This document shows positions 1 through 6,336 of a stretch of 7,006 bases of DNA, piece by piece. The position numbers were made by a program, and so were the translations under genes. Position 1 is the stretch's first letter, and every line of letters starts with the position of its first letter. The stretch spans positions 1 through 7,006 of the forward strand of contig CAUJIL010000144.1 in assembly GCA_963204845.1 (NCBI GenBank), read 5' to 3'. The notes beneath the pieces are model-generated. The model was given only the letters and a program-made list of their open reading frames with translations, did not search any database and was not told the DNA's origin. This stretch comes from Pseudomonadota bacterium (lineage in GTDB: Bacteria > Pseudomonadota > Gammaproteobacteria > Pseudomonadales > UBA5518).

Positions 1-422
1 CGGTTGCGCGCGGGCTTCCACCACACGGTTGCCACGCGTAGTTCAGCGGCGCACAGGCAGTCGAGCGCGCGCAGCGCCGCGACGGTGTGCTGCACGGTGA
101 TGCCGGTGTCGAACACGTCGTCGACCAGCAGTACGCGGCGGCAGTCGAAGCCCGCGGACTCCAGCACCGCGAGCCCGTGGATGCGCACCTCGGCCGCGCG
201 CTCGTCGATGCCGGAGTACAGCGTGGTGCGCAGCGGCACGTGCTCGCAGCGCTGCCCGCGCCACGCGAGCGCCTCGTGTACCGCCACCGCGATCGGCGCG
301 CCACCGCGCCAGAGCCCGATCAGCAGCGTGGGCGCATAGCCGCTGTCGATCACGCGGCGCGCGAGCCGCCACGCGTCCTGCAGCAGCTCCGCGGCGCCGA
401 TCCAGCGCTTCGCGTCGCTCAC
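1..422 (-). CDS. Purine-type phosphoribosyltransferase (partial, 3' end beyond window)
   Basis: This is a PRPP-dependent phosphoribosyltransferase of type I fold, most like the bacterial and archaeal hypoxanthine/xanthine-type salvage enzymes (COG2236-like), which transfer phosphoribose from PRPP to a purine base in the cytoplasm. The 140 visible residues show a WRGGAP motif at about 38-43, the PRPP-binding loop VLLVDDVFDTG at 97-107 with its paired aspartates, and a late WWKPARN motif at 134-140 that matches the region following the last core strand in this family. The C-terminus, which carries the base-recognition hood in some relatives, lies outside the window. The start is a GTG at 422-420 that overlaps the TGA stop of the upstream lactonase-like gene (GTGA), so translation is probably coupled. 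The fold is secure; the exact base (hypoxanthine, xanthine, guanine or other) cannot be told from this fragment. Confidence 0.9.
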   Translation of the reverse strand, partial: MSDAKRWIGAAELLQDAWRLARRVIDSGYAPTLLIGLWRGGAPIAVAVHEALAWRGQRCEHVPLRTTLYSGIDERAAEVRIHGLAVLESAGFDCRRVLLVDDVFDTGITVQHTVAALRALDCLCAAELRVATVWWKPARN

Positions 423-1276
423 GGCACGCCCGCGCCGGCCACCGGGACCTGCACGCGGTCGATGCGCCCCTCGCGGGTGCCGTGCGCGGCGCGCAGGCTG
501 AGCGTGGCGGACGTGATCGCGTAGAGCGTGCGGCGATCGGCGCCACCGAGCACGCAGGCGATCGCGTGGCGTTCGCCGGTGGGCACGCGGTGCGTGATCG
601 TGCCGCCACGCTCCATGCGCAGGAACTCGCGCGTCGTCGGCGAGGCGATCCACACCGCCTGCGCGCAGTCCACGCAGATGCCGTCGCACACCGCCTGTCC
701 GGGCAGGCGTCCGAACACGCGCCGGTTGCGCAGCACGCCGCGGGAATCGATGTCGTATTCGAGCACCTCGGGCGAGGCGCTCTGGCCCACGAACAGCAGC
801 TTGCCGGCGGCGTCGATCGCCATGCCGTTCGGGCACCAGAGATCGTCGGCCGCGAGCACGGCGTGGCCCCCCGGCTCGATGCCCACCAGCACGGTGGCGC
901 GCCGGGCTTCGGTCTCGTAATCGAAGCCGAAGTTGCTGACCCAGGCGCGGCCGTTGCGGTCCACCACCATATCGTTGAGCCTGCCGTGCGACATCGGCGC
1001 GGTGCCGGAATAGCGGCCCAGCTTGCCGTCGACGAGCCGCCAGACCTCGTGTTCGGCCATCTGCACCACCAGCAGGCTGCCGTCGGGCAGCCAGCCGAGC
1101 CCGGACGGCTCGCCCGGTGTCCTGAGCACGGTCTGCGGATCGCCGTCGGCCCCGACGCGCAGTACGCTGCGTTCGGTGATGTCCGACAGCCACAACGCGC
1201 CGTCGTGCCAGCGTGGGGCCTCCCCGAAGCCGAGTCCGGAGACGAAGGGGGTGAGGCTCAGTTGCTCGGCATCCAC
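419..1276 (-). CDS. SMP-30/gluconolactonase/LRE family protein
   Basis: A 285-residue six-bladed beta-propeller protein of the SMP-30/regucalcin/gluconolactonase family, whose characterised members hydrolyse sugar lactones or other esters using one divalent metal ion. The family metal ligands are visible: Glu19 in GEAPRWHDGALWLSDI, Asn150 in CPNGMAID, and Asp198 in CDGICVD; Asn101-Asp102 in RLNDMVVD match the substrate-side pair. The late ACVLGGADRRTLYAITSA segment (about 240-257) is also typical. No signal peptide is seen, so it is probably cytoplasmic. I chose the GTG at 1276 because AGGGAGG lies 5 bases upstream and because the family homology begins about ten residues later. An ATG at 1351 would add 25 residues of unlikely, Arg-rich sequence. 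It is followed by a phosphoribosyltransferase with GTGA overlap. The substrate is unknown; members range from sugar lactonases to paraoxonase-like esterases. Confidence 0.92.
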   Translation of the reverse strand: MDAEQLSLTPFVSGLGFGEAPRWHDGALWLSDITERSVLRVGADGDPQTVLRTPGEPSGLGWLPDGSLLVVQMAEHEVWRLVDGKLGRYSGTAPMSHGRLNDMVVDRNGRAWVSNFGFDYETEARRATVLVGIEPGGHAVLAADDLWCPNGMAIDAAGKLLFVGQSASPEVLEYDIDSRGVLRNRRVFGRLPGQAVCDGICVDCAQAVWIASPTTREFLRMERGGTITHRVPTGERHAIACVLGGADRRTLYAITSATLSLRAAHGTREGRIDRVQVPVAGAGVP

Positions 1277-1281
1277 GGTGT

Positions 1282-1288
1282 CCTCCCT
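1282..1288 (-). promoter_or_regulatory. Ribosome binding site deciding the start of the SMP-30 gene
   Basis: AGGGAGG on the minus strand sits 5 bases before the GTG at 1276. No comparable site precedes the in-frame ATG at 1351, so this site favours the shorter 285-residue product. Confidence 0.7.
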
Positions 1289-1360
1289 GATCGGTGGCGG
1301 GTTTCTGATGGTGTCGCCGGCGCGGCGGCGCATCGCTTCCATTTCAGACAACGATTGCGC

Positions 1361-1389
1361 ACCATAGCGCCCGGATCGACCGCCGCCAA
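1361..1389 (-). promoter_or_regulatory. Candidate sigma-70-type promoter for the SMP-30/phosphoribosyltransferase pair
   Basis: On the minus strand TTGGCG (1389-1384) and TATGGT (1366-1361) are separated by exactly 17 bases; each matches the consensus hexamer at four of six positions. Transcription would begin near 1354, giving a leader of about 77 bases before the GTG start at 1276. That would also leave almost no leader before the ATG at 1351, in agreement with the chosen start. In such GC-rich DNA this could be chance. Confidence 0.3.
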
Positions 1390-1390
1390 C

Positions 1391-1396
1391 AGGAGA
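1391..1396 (+). promoter_or_regulatory. Ribosome binding site of the first rightward gene
   Basis: AGGAGA lies 6 bases upstream of the ATG at 1403. It is the best Shine-Dalgarno match on the plus strand in this window, as expected for the leading gene of an operon whose later genes mostly start by coupling. Confidence 0.7.
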
Positions 1397-1402
1397 ACAC
1401 CA

Positions 1403-1675
1403 ATGAAGGATGCGCCCGCGAAGATCACCTGTCTGGTCTTTTATTCAGCGACGCTGCTGTCGCTGCTGTTCGACTGGCCCCCGATGTTGGAAGCCATTCT
1501 GCAGTACGGCAGCGCGTTCCTGCTGGTCGCGCACGCGGCCGAGGTGGTCGTGGCGTGGCGTTGGATCAGGCTCTACGAGGGGCCGCTGGTGCTCAGCGTG
1601 CTGTTCACGCTGCTGTTCGGTTTCGTGCACTGGATGCCGTACAAGCGCCGCGCGCTGGCCGAAGGCGCGCGATGA
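1403..1675 (+). CDS. Small three-helix membrane protein, DUF1145-like
   Basis: A 90-residue inner-membrane protein of unknown function. Three hydrophobic stretches are visible at about 9-26, 28-52 and 60-79, with a short basic tail (KRR near 81-83). The segment AFLLVAHAAEVVVA, with spaced His44 and Glu47, and the later LLFGFVHW resemble the DUF1145 family (YhhL-like), whose members are about this size. I assign the family from remembered pattern only. The ATG at 1403 has a good AGGAGA site. The stop codon overlaps the start of the DUF3604 gene (ATGA at 1672-1675), so the two are likely translated together and this gene leads the rightward operon. Nothing in the sequence points to a reaction or ligand. 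Confidence 0.8.
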   Translation: MKDAPAKITCLVFYSATLLSLLFDWPPMLEAILQYGSAFLLVAHAAEVVVAWRWIRLYEGPLVLSVLFTLLFGFVHWMPYKRRALAEGAR

Positions 1676-3513
1676 GGCACGGCTTGTCGCGCATGCACCG
1701 CGTCGTCCTGGGTTGCGTGGTCGCGCTGCTGCCGCTCGCCGGCGCGCAGGCCGAGGCACCACGCTGCGCGGACCACAACCCGCTGCGCAACGTCTATGTC
1801 GGTGACCTGCACGTGCATACCGCGCTGTCGCTCGACGCCGCCACCCAGGACACCCGCGCGCGGCCGGCCGACGCGTACCGCTTCGCGCGCGGCGAGCCGA
1901 TCGGCGTGCAGCCCTACGACACCGACGGCAAGGCGCTGCGGCAGCTGCAATTGAAGCGGCCGCTCGATTTCGCCGCGGTGACCGACCACGCCGAACTGTT
2001 CGGCGAGGTCGAGCTGTGCCACACCCCGGGTTCGGCCGGTTACGACGCGTGGCAGTGCCTGGTGTACCGCCACTTTCCGCGGGTGGCGTACTACCTGTTC
2101 AACGCCACCGCGAGCGCCGGCAGGCGGCTCGGGTTCTGCGGCGAACAAGGGGAACTGTGCCGCACGGCGGCCGCGGGGCCATGGGGCGAGGTCAGGACGG
2201 CCGCGGCCGAGGCGCTCGATGCAGGCGGTGCCTGCCGCTTCACCAGCTTCGTGGCCTACGAGTGGACCGGCGTGGGTGGCGACAACGCCGGCAACATGCA
2301 CCGCAACGTCATCTTCCGTGGCGATCGGGTTCCGGAGCTGCCGGCGACCGCCATCGATACCGGCAGTCCCGAGGGCCTGTGGCAGGCGCTGGAGCGGCAG
2401 TGCCGTGACGCGCTGCCCGGCTGCGAGGCGCTGGTGATCCCGCACAACTCGAACCTTAGCGACGGGCTGATGTTCGACGGCAGCGCGTACACGGCCGCGG
2501 ACGCGGCGCTGCGCGCGCGCACCGAGCGGCTGTTCGAGATCGTGCAGCACAAGGGTGCCTCCGAGTGCTTCGCGGGCGCGCTGCCGGGAATCGCGGCGGA
2601 CGAGGACTGCTCGTTCGAACAACTGCCGTACGACTCCTTCGCCGGGCAGAACTTCTCCTGGAAGCGCAAGCCGCCGAATCCCGCCACCGGTTTCTACCGC
2701 GAGATCCTGCGCGACGGGCTGCGGCTCGAGCGTACGCTCGGCATCGACCCGTACCGCATGGGCGTGATCGGCAGCACCGACACCCACATCGGCGCCGCCG
2801 GCGCGGTCGCCGAGGACAGCTTCCTGGGGCACGGTGGTGCCGGGGTGCCGGCGCGCGACGGGGTGCCGGCCGGACTGCCCGACCGCCCCGAGTTCGGCCC
2901 TGGCGGGCTGGCGATGGTCTGGGCCGAGGAGAACACGCGCGAGGCGTTGTTCGCCGCCATGCAGCGGCGCGAGACCTACGCGACCAGCGGCACCCGGCTG
3001 CAGTTGCGTTTCTTCGGCGGCTGGGACTTCCCCGGCGATTTCTGCGAGGACCCGGAGCTGGTGCCGAGCGCCTACGCGCGCGGCGTGCCGATGGGCGGTG
3101 AGCTGCGCGCCGCCGACGGCGCGGGCCGCGCGCCGGTGTTCGTGGTGGCGGCGCTGCGCGATGCCGTCGAGGGCTCGCCACTCGCCGAGGTGCAGATCGT
3201 GAAGGGGTGGGTCGATGCCGACGGGGCGTCGCGCGAGACGGTGCTCAGCGTCGCCGGCGCGAGCGAGGGCGCCGAGACGCTGTGCGCGGTCTGGTCCGAC
3301 ACCGAGTACCGCCCGGATCAGCACGCGTGGTACTACGCCCGCGTGCTCGTGTTGCCGGTCGCGCGCTGGAGCGAGCGCATCTGCCGTGCCAACGGCATCG
3401 ACTGCGCCGACCCCGGCGCGGTGCCGGAGGAGTTCGCCGCCTGCTGCGCGGCCGATCATCGCGCCACGATCCGTGAGCGCGCCTGGAGTTCCCCGATCTG
3501 GGTCGGGTCCTGA
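1672..3513 (+). CDS. Exported DUF3604 protein, putative PHP-like metal-dependent hydrolase
   Basis: A 613-residue DUF3604 protein with an N-terminal signal peptide (basic start, hydrophobic 11-24, likely cut after AGAQA at residue 27), so it probably acts in the periplasm or outside. The motifs resemble the PHP phosphoesterase superfamily: GDLHVHT at 44-50 with His47 and His49, VTDHAE at 103-108, MHRN at 209-212, IPHNSN at 256-261, the region around His293, and STDTHIG at 368-374 with Asp370 and His372. These could build a multi-metal site. After the predicted cleavage 16 cysteines remain, an even number that suits disulfide bonding outside the cytoplasm. Family members are usually about 600 or more residues, so it looks complete. 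The ATG at 1672 overlaps the previous stop and has GAAGG 6 bases upstream; Met8 is an alternative start that would also leave a signal peptide. The substrate is unknown; no member's reaction is known to me. Confidence 0.92.
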   Translation: MRHGLSRMHRVVLGCVVALLPLAGAQAEAPRCADHNPLRNVYVGDLHVHTALSLDAATQDTRARPADAYRFARGEPIGVQPYDTDGKALRQLQLKRPLDFAAVTDHAELFGEVELCHTPGSAGYDAWQCLVYRHFPRVAYYLFNATASAGRRLGFCGEQGELCRTAAAGPWGEVRTAAAEALDAGGACRFTSFVAYEWTGVGGDNAGNMHRNVIFRGDRVPELPATAIDTGSPEGLWQALERQCRDALPGCEALVIPHNSNLSDGLMFDGSAYTAADAALRARTERLFEIVQHKGASECFAGALPGIAADEDCSFEQLPYDSFAGQNFSWKRKPPNPATGFYREILRDGLRLERTLGIDPYRMGVIGSTDTHIGAAGAVAEDSFLGHGGAGVPARDGVPAGLPDRPEFGPGGLAMVWAEENTREALFAAMQRRETYATSGTRLQLRFFGGWDFPGDFCEDPELVPSAYARGVPMGGELRAADGAGRAPVFVVAALRDAVEGSPLAEVQIVKGWVDADGASRETVLSVAGASEGAETLCAVWSDTEYRPDQHAWYYARVLVLPVARWSERICRANGIDCADPGAVPEEFAACCAADHRATIRERAWSSPIWVGS

Positions 3514-3516
3514 GGT
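3512..3516 (+). promoter_or_regulatory. Ribosome binding site deciding the isomerase start
   Basis: GAGGT overlaps the TGA stop of the DUF3604 gene. It is 5-6 bases from the ATG at 3522 but only 2-3 bases from the adjacent in-frame GTG at 3519, so the ATG is the likelier start. Confidence 0.6.
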
Positions 3517-3521
3517 CAGTG

Positions 3522-4481
3522 ATGCCGTCGTTTCCACTCGTGCGCTGGCTGCGCCATCGTCCGCTGCATTTCGTGCTCGCCGGCTTCCTCGGCTGGTGGC
3601 TGTTCGCACCGGCGGTGCAGGAAGTCGAGGTGCGCGAGCCGGTCGTGCTCGACGCCGCGCGCATCGCCGCGCTGAAGGACGGCTGGGTCGCCGCGATGGG
3701 GCGCGCACCGGACGCCGCCGAGATGCGCGCGCTCGAGCGGCGCGAGATCGACGACGAGATCCTGTTCCGCGAGGCGCTTGCGCACGCGCTGCATCGGATC
3801 GACCCGGTGGTGCGCCAGCGGCTGCTGTTGAACATGCGTTTCCTGGACCCGGGCACCGAGGTGGCCGAGGAACGTCTGTTCCAGCAGGCCCTGGAACTCG
3901 GCATGCACCGCAACGACCTGGTGGTGCGGCGGCGGCTGGTGCAGATCATGGAGCTGTCGTTGCAGGAAGGCAGCGACCGTTCGGCGCCGGACGCGGCGGA
4001 ACTCGCGCGGATGTACGAACAGCGGCGCGCGGAGTTCGCGCTGCCGGCACGCTGGCGCCTGCGGCATGTGTATTTCAGCGTCGATCGCCGCGGCGAACGG
4101 GCCGCGGACGATGCGCGTGCCACGCTGCGGCTGTTGTCCGGGCAGAACCCCGACGCCTTGCCGGAGTCCGCGCGCGGTGATCCGTTCCTGGGCGGACTGT
4201 CGCTGCCGCTGCTCGACGAGCGGCAACTGGCGGGGCAGTTCGGCAGCGCGTTCGCGCGCGCGGTCGCTGACTGCGAGCCGATGCGCTGGTGCGGTCCGTT
4301 GCGCTCGAGTTACGGCGACCACCTGGTGCTGGTCGAGGAGCGCGTGCCTGGACGGGTGCCGGGCGTGGACGACCCCGAGGTGCGCCGGCGTCTGGAGAGC
4401 GACGTGCTGCGCGAGCGGGCGAGTGCGACGCTGGCACGCGCCATGATCGATCTGCGACGTCGTTACGGAGTGCCCTCATGA
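3522..4481 (+). CDS. Membrane-anchored parvulin-type peptidyl-prolyl cis-trans isomerase
   Basis: A 319-residue folding factor with one N-terminal membrane anchor (about 15-30, after basic WLRHRP) that would place the rest in the periplasm. A mostly helical SurA/PpiD-like chaperone region (about 40-165) precedes a parvulin (rotamase) domain at about 176-276, recognised by RLRHVYFSVD, GDPFLGG, FGSAFARAV and the closing WCGPLRSSYGDHLVLVEE. Parvulins catalyse proline isomerisation and help exported proteins fold. A tail of charged helix follows. Two cysteines (251 and 257) flank the end of the domain. The gene lies 8 bases after the DUF3604 gene and overlaps the HupE/UreJ-like gene by ATGA, so it may be a dedicated chaperone for one of these cysteine-rich exported neighbours. 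That partnership is inference from position. Whether the domain is an active isomerase cannot be judged by eye. Confidence 0.88.
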   Translation: MPSFPLVRWLRHRPLHFVLAGFLGWWLFAPAVQEVEVREPVVLDAARIAALKDGWVAAMGRAPDAAEMRALERREIDDEILFREALAHALHRIDPVVRQRLLLNMRFLDPGTEVAEERLFQQALELGMHRNDLVVRRRLVQIMELSLQEGSDRSAPDAAELARMYEQRRAEFALPARWRLRHVYFSVDRRGERAADDARATLRLLSGQNPDALPESARGDPFLGGLSLPLLDERQLAGQFGSAFARAVADCEPMRWCGPLRSSYGDHLVLVEERVPGRVPGVDDPEVRRRLESDVLRERASATLARAMIDLRRRYGVPS

Positions 4482-5476
4482 GGCGTGGCTGGCATCTGCT
4501 GCTGTCGATGCTGCTGTTCGCGGCGATCGCGCCGGCGTGGGCGCACAAGCTCGCGCCCTCGCTGCTCTCGCTGGTCGAGCTCGACGAGGGCCGTTACGCG
4601 GTCACCTGGAAGACGCCGCGTTTCTCGTCGACACCGGTGCCGATCGAGCCGGTGCTGCCGGAGGCCTGCCGTGACACCGACGAGCGCCGCTGGGCCTACG
4701 AGGGCACCGGTGTGCGCATCGACTGGAACGTGCGTTGCAACGGACCGCTGCACGGGCGCGAACTGCGCGTGAACGGGCTGGCGGAGAACCAGTCGGCCGC
4801 GCTGGTGCGCATCGAGTGGAGCGACGGCGCGGTCACACAGGGAATGCTCAACGCGGCCGAGCCGGTGCTGCGGGTCGCCGAGCGCATGCGTGCGTCGGCG
4901 GTCGCGGCGAATTACGTGAAGATGGGTGTCGGGCACATCCTCGGCGGCATCGACCACCTGCTGTTCGTGCTCGGGTTGCTGTTGCTGGTCAACGGCTGGA
5001 AGCGCCTGCTGTGGACGATCACGGCGTTCACGGTGGGGCACAGCGTGACGCTGGCGCTCGCCGCGCTCGGCTTCCTGGACTATCCGGTGGCGCTGGTCGA
5101 GTTCGCGATCGCGTTCAGCATCCTGGTGATCGCGATCGAGCTGACGCGCGAGGCAACCGACCGCCACTGGCTGAGGCGCCGCCCCTGGCTGGCGGCCGGC
5201 GGCTTCGGCCTGCTGCACGGCATGGGCTTCGCCGGGGCGCTGCGCGAAGTGGGCTTGCCGCCGCACGACATTCCGCTCGCGCTGCTCACGTTCAACGTCG
5301 GCATCGAACTGGGGCAACTGCTGTTCGTCGGCGTGGTGCTGGTCGCACACCGGGCGTGGGAGCACCTCGCGCTGCCGCGCTGGCTGTGGCTGCGCTGGGT
5401 GCCGGTGTACCTGATCGGCTGCGCCTCGGCGTACTGGTGCTTCGAGCGCGGCTGGGCGGCGCTGGGCGGGGCATGA
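4478..5476 (+). CDS. HupE/UreJ-family membrane protein with exported N-terminal domain
   Basis: A 332-residue protein with a signal peptide (1-22, ending AWA), an exported domain of about 120 residues, then about six membrane helices (roughly 152-172, 179-199, 203-222, 237-255, 264-287, 301-320). The membrane part carries the family's conserved histidine motifs: GHILGGIDHLLFVLG (His153, Asp159, His160), FTVGHSVTL (His188), LLHGMGFAGAL (His247) and FNVGIELGQ (Glu277). Classical HupE and UreJ are linked to nickel uptake for hydrogenase and urease, but this longer form is widespread without those enzymes and none is present here. Cleavage after AWA would make His23 the first mature residue. Cys64 and Cys87 could form a disulfide in the exported domain. 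The ATG at 4478 has GGAG 7 bases upstream and overlaps the isomerase stop. A metal-handling role is plausible but unproven. Confidence 0.9.
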   Translation: MRRGWHLLLSMLLFAAIAPAWAHKLAPSLLSLVELDEGRYAVTWKTPRFSSTPVPIEPVLPEACRDTDERRWAYEGTGVRIDWNVRCNGPLHGRELRVNGLAENQSAALVRIEWSDGAVTQGMLNAAEPVLRVAERMRASAVAANYVKMGVGHILGGIDHLLFVLGLLLLVNGWKRLLWTITAFTVGHSVTLALAALGFLDYPVALVEFAIAFSILVIAIELTREATDRHWLRRRPWLAAGGFGLLHGMGFAGALREVGLPPHDIPLALLTFNVGIELGQLLFVGVVLVAHRAWEHLALPRWLWLRWVPVYLIGCASAYWCFERGWAALGGA

Positions 5477-5859
5477 TGCAGCCGAAGCGCTGGTCCATCG
5501 CTCGCCTGCAGCGCCCCTGCCGGGTTGCACTCGGCATCGCGCTGCCGCTGGTGTTCGTGCTGTCGCTGCTGCCGGACCAGCCGGGGCCGCAGTTCAGCCA
5601 CGGTGACAAGCTGCTGCACGCACTCGCGTTCTGCATGCTGGCGCTGCTCGCGCGCGGCGGCTGGCCGGAGCGCGCGGCGGCGGCACGCTGGCTGCCCGTG
5701 CTGCTCGCCTACGGTGCGGCGATCGAGTTCGCGCAGTGGCTGTTGCCGTGGCGTCAGGCCTCGCTGCTCGACTGGCTCGCCGATGCGGCAGGCATCGCGC
5801 TCGGCGCGGCGCTGTACGCCTGGCATACGCGCGCGACGCGCCGGACCGCACCGGCGTGA
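5473..5859 (+). CDS. VanZ-like family membrane protein
   Basis: A 128-residue membrane protein with the VanZ-like pattern: a first hydrophobic helix (about 17-33), then GDKLLHALAFCMLALL at 44-59 with Asp45, Lys46 and His49, and AIEFAQWLLPWRQASLLDW at 83-101 with Glu85, Gln88, Arg94 and Asp100, followed by DAAGIALG in the last helix. VanZ itself gives low-level teicoplanin resistance in Gram-positives; short relatives such as this occur in many proteobacteria with no known function, so a resistance role should not be inferred. The ATG at 5473 overlaps the stop of the previous gene (ATGA); a second ATG directly follows at 5476 and is equally possible. The stop overlaps the GTG of the flavodoxin-like gene. 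Confidence 0.85.
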   Translation: MMQPKRWSIARLQRPCRVALGIALPLVFVLSLLPDQPGPQFSHGDKLLHALAFCMLALLARGGWPERAAAARWLPVLLAYGAAIEFAQWLLPWRQASLLDWLADAAGIALGAALYAWHTRATRRTAPA

Positions 5860-6314
5860 AGAAGCTGCTGATCGTCTACCACTCGCAGAGCGGCAGCACG
5901 GAGCGGCTCGCACGCAGCGCAGCGACCGGCGCGCGTGAGGAGGAAGAGGGGGTCGAGCTGCGCCTGCTGCGCGCCGCCGAGGCCGGTGCGGCGGATCTCG
6001 CGTGGTGCGACGCGCTGTTGCTCGCCACGCCCGAGAACTTCGGCTACGCTGCCGGCGCGCTGAAGGAGTTCCTCGACCGTACCTTCTACACGGCCAGCGC
6101 GCACGAGCTGAACCGCCCCTACGCGCTGATCGTCAGCGCCGGCAACGACGGCAGCGGCGCGGTGCGCCAGCTCACGCGCATCGTGCGCGGCTACCCGCTG
6201 CGCGAGGTGGCCGAGCCGCTGATCGTGCGGGGCGAGCCCTCGGCGGCGGATCTGCAGCGCGCCCACGAGACCGGGCACGCGCTGGCGGCGGGACTGCAAC
6301 TGGGAATCTTCTGA
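5856..6314 (+). CDS. Flavodoxin/NADPH-dependent FMN reductase-like protein
   Basis: A 152-residue cytoplasmic protein with a flavodoxin-like fold, expected to bind FMN and take part in electron transfer or quinone/flavin reduction. The FMN phosphate loop is clear after the first strand: LLIVYHSQSGSTERLA at 4-19. The second flavin loop is ATPENFGYAAGALKEFLDR at 57-75, typical of the WrbA/FMN-reductase-like branch, and the third is SAGNDGSGA at 94-102. The length is near the usual size for short-chain flavodoxins. The start is a GTG that overlaps the VanZ-like stop (GTGA), with no good Shine-Dalgarno sequence, so translation probably depends on the upstream gene. A 22-base gap leads to the XdhC-like gene. 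The partner and substrate are unknown. Confidence 0.88.
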   Translation: MKKLLIVYHSQSGSTERLARSAATGAREEEEGVELRLLRAAEAGAADLAWCDALLLATPENFGYAAGALKEFLDRTFYTASAHELNRPYALIVSAGNDGSGAVRQLTRIVRGYPLREVAEPLIVRGEPSAADLQRAHETGHALAAGLQLGIF

Positions 6315-6336
6315 CATCGGGAGCACGGGGCGGGGC

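Larger units (their letters stand above)
1277..1402. other. Divergent intergenic region
   Basis: This 126-base stretch between the leftward SMP-30 gene and the rightward operon must carry the promoters for both. It holds the two ribosome binding sites, a candidate leftward promoter (1361-1389), and a possible GC-rich stem-loop (CGCCG 1315-1319 with CGGCG 1323-1327, plus GATG 1307-1310 with CATC 1331-1334) that would fall in the leader of the SMP-30 transcript. I see no convincing rightward -35/-10 pair. Confidence 0.6.

Noticed and set aside
665..688. C-x3-C-x2-C pattern in the SMP-30 protein (Cys197, Cys201, Cys204), resembling a radical SAM cluster motif
   Set aside because: It falls inside a propeller blade around the family metal ligand Asp198, and no radical SAM fold surrounds it; the match is coincidental.
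1353..1379. Inverted GCGC and CGAT/ATCG elements around the candidate -10 region, possibly an operator
   Set aside because: The arms are not symmetrically spaced and such short GC-rich repeats are expected by chance in this composition.
482..1675. A 397-codon rightward frame running into the DUF1145-like gene
   Set aside because: Its first 307 codons are antisense shadow of the SMP-30 gene and the divergent region; only the last 90 codons, after an AGGAGA site, look like a real protein.
1672..1755. Possible lipoprotein signal (VLGC at residues 12-15) in the DUF3604 protein
   Set aside because: The hydrophobic stretch before the cysteine is only about four residues long, and a normal signal-peptidase site (AGAQA) follows later, so a plain secreted protein is more likely.
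1573..3708. A very long open frame (711 codons) antisense to the DUF3604 gene, and similar long frames antisense to the isomerase and HupE/UreJ-like genes
   Set aside because: The translations are low-complexity, rich in Arg, Ala, Gly, His and Gln, with no recognisable domain; they arise because stop codons are rare in high-GC DNA, and the opposite strand carries clear family motifs.
5473..5859. Glycopeptide resistance role for the VanZ-like gene
   Set aside because: Only the general VanZ-like fold is present, there are no vanHAX-type neighbours, and short VanZ-like proteins are common in Gram-negative genomes with no resistance link.
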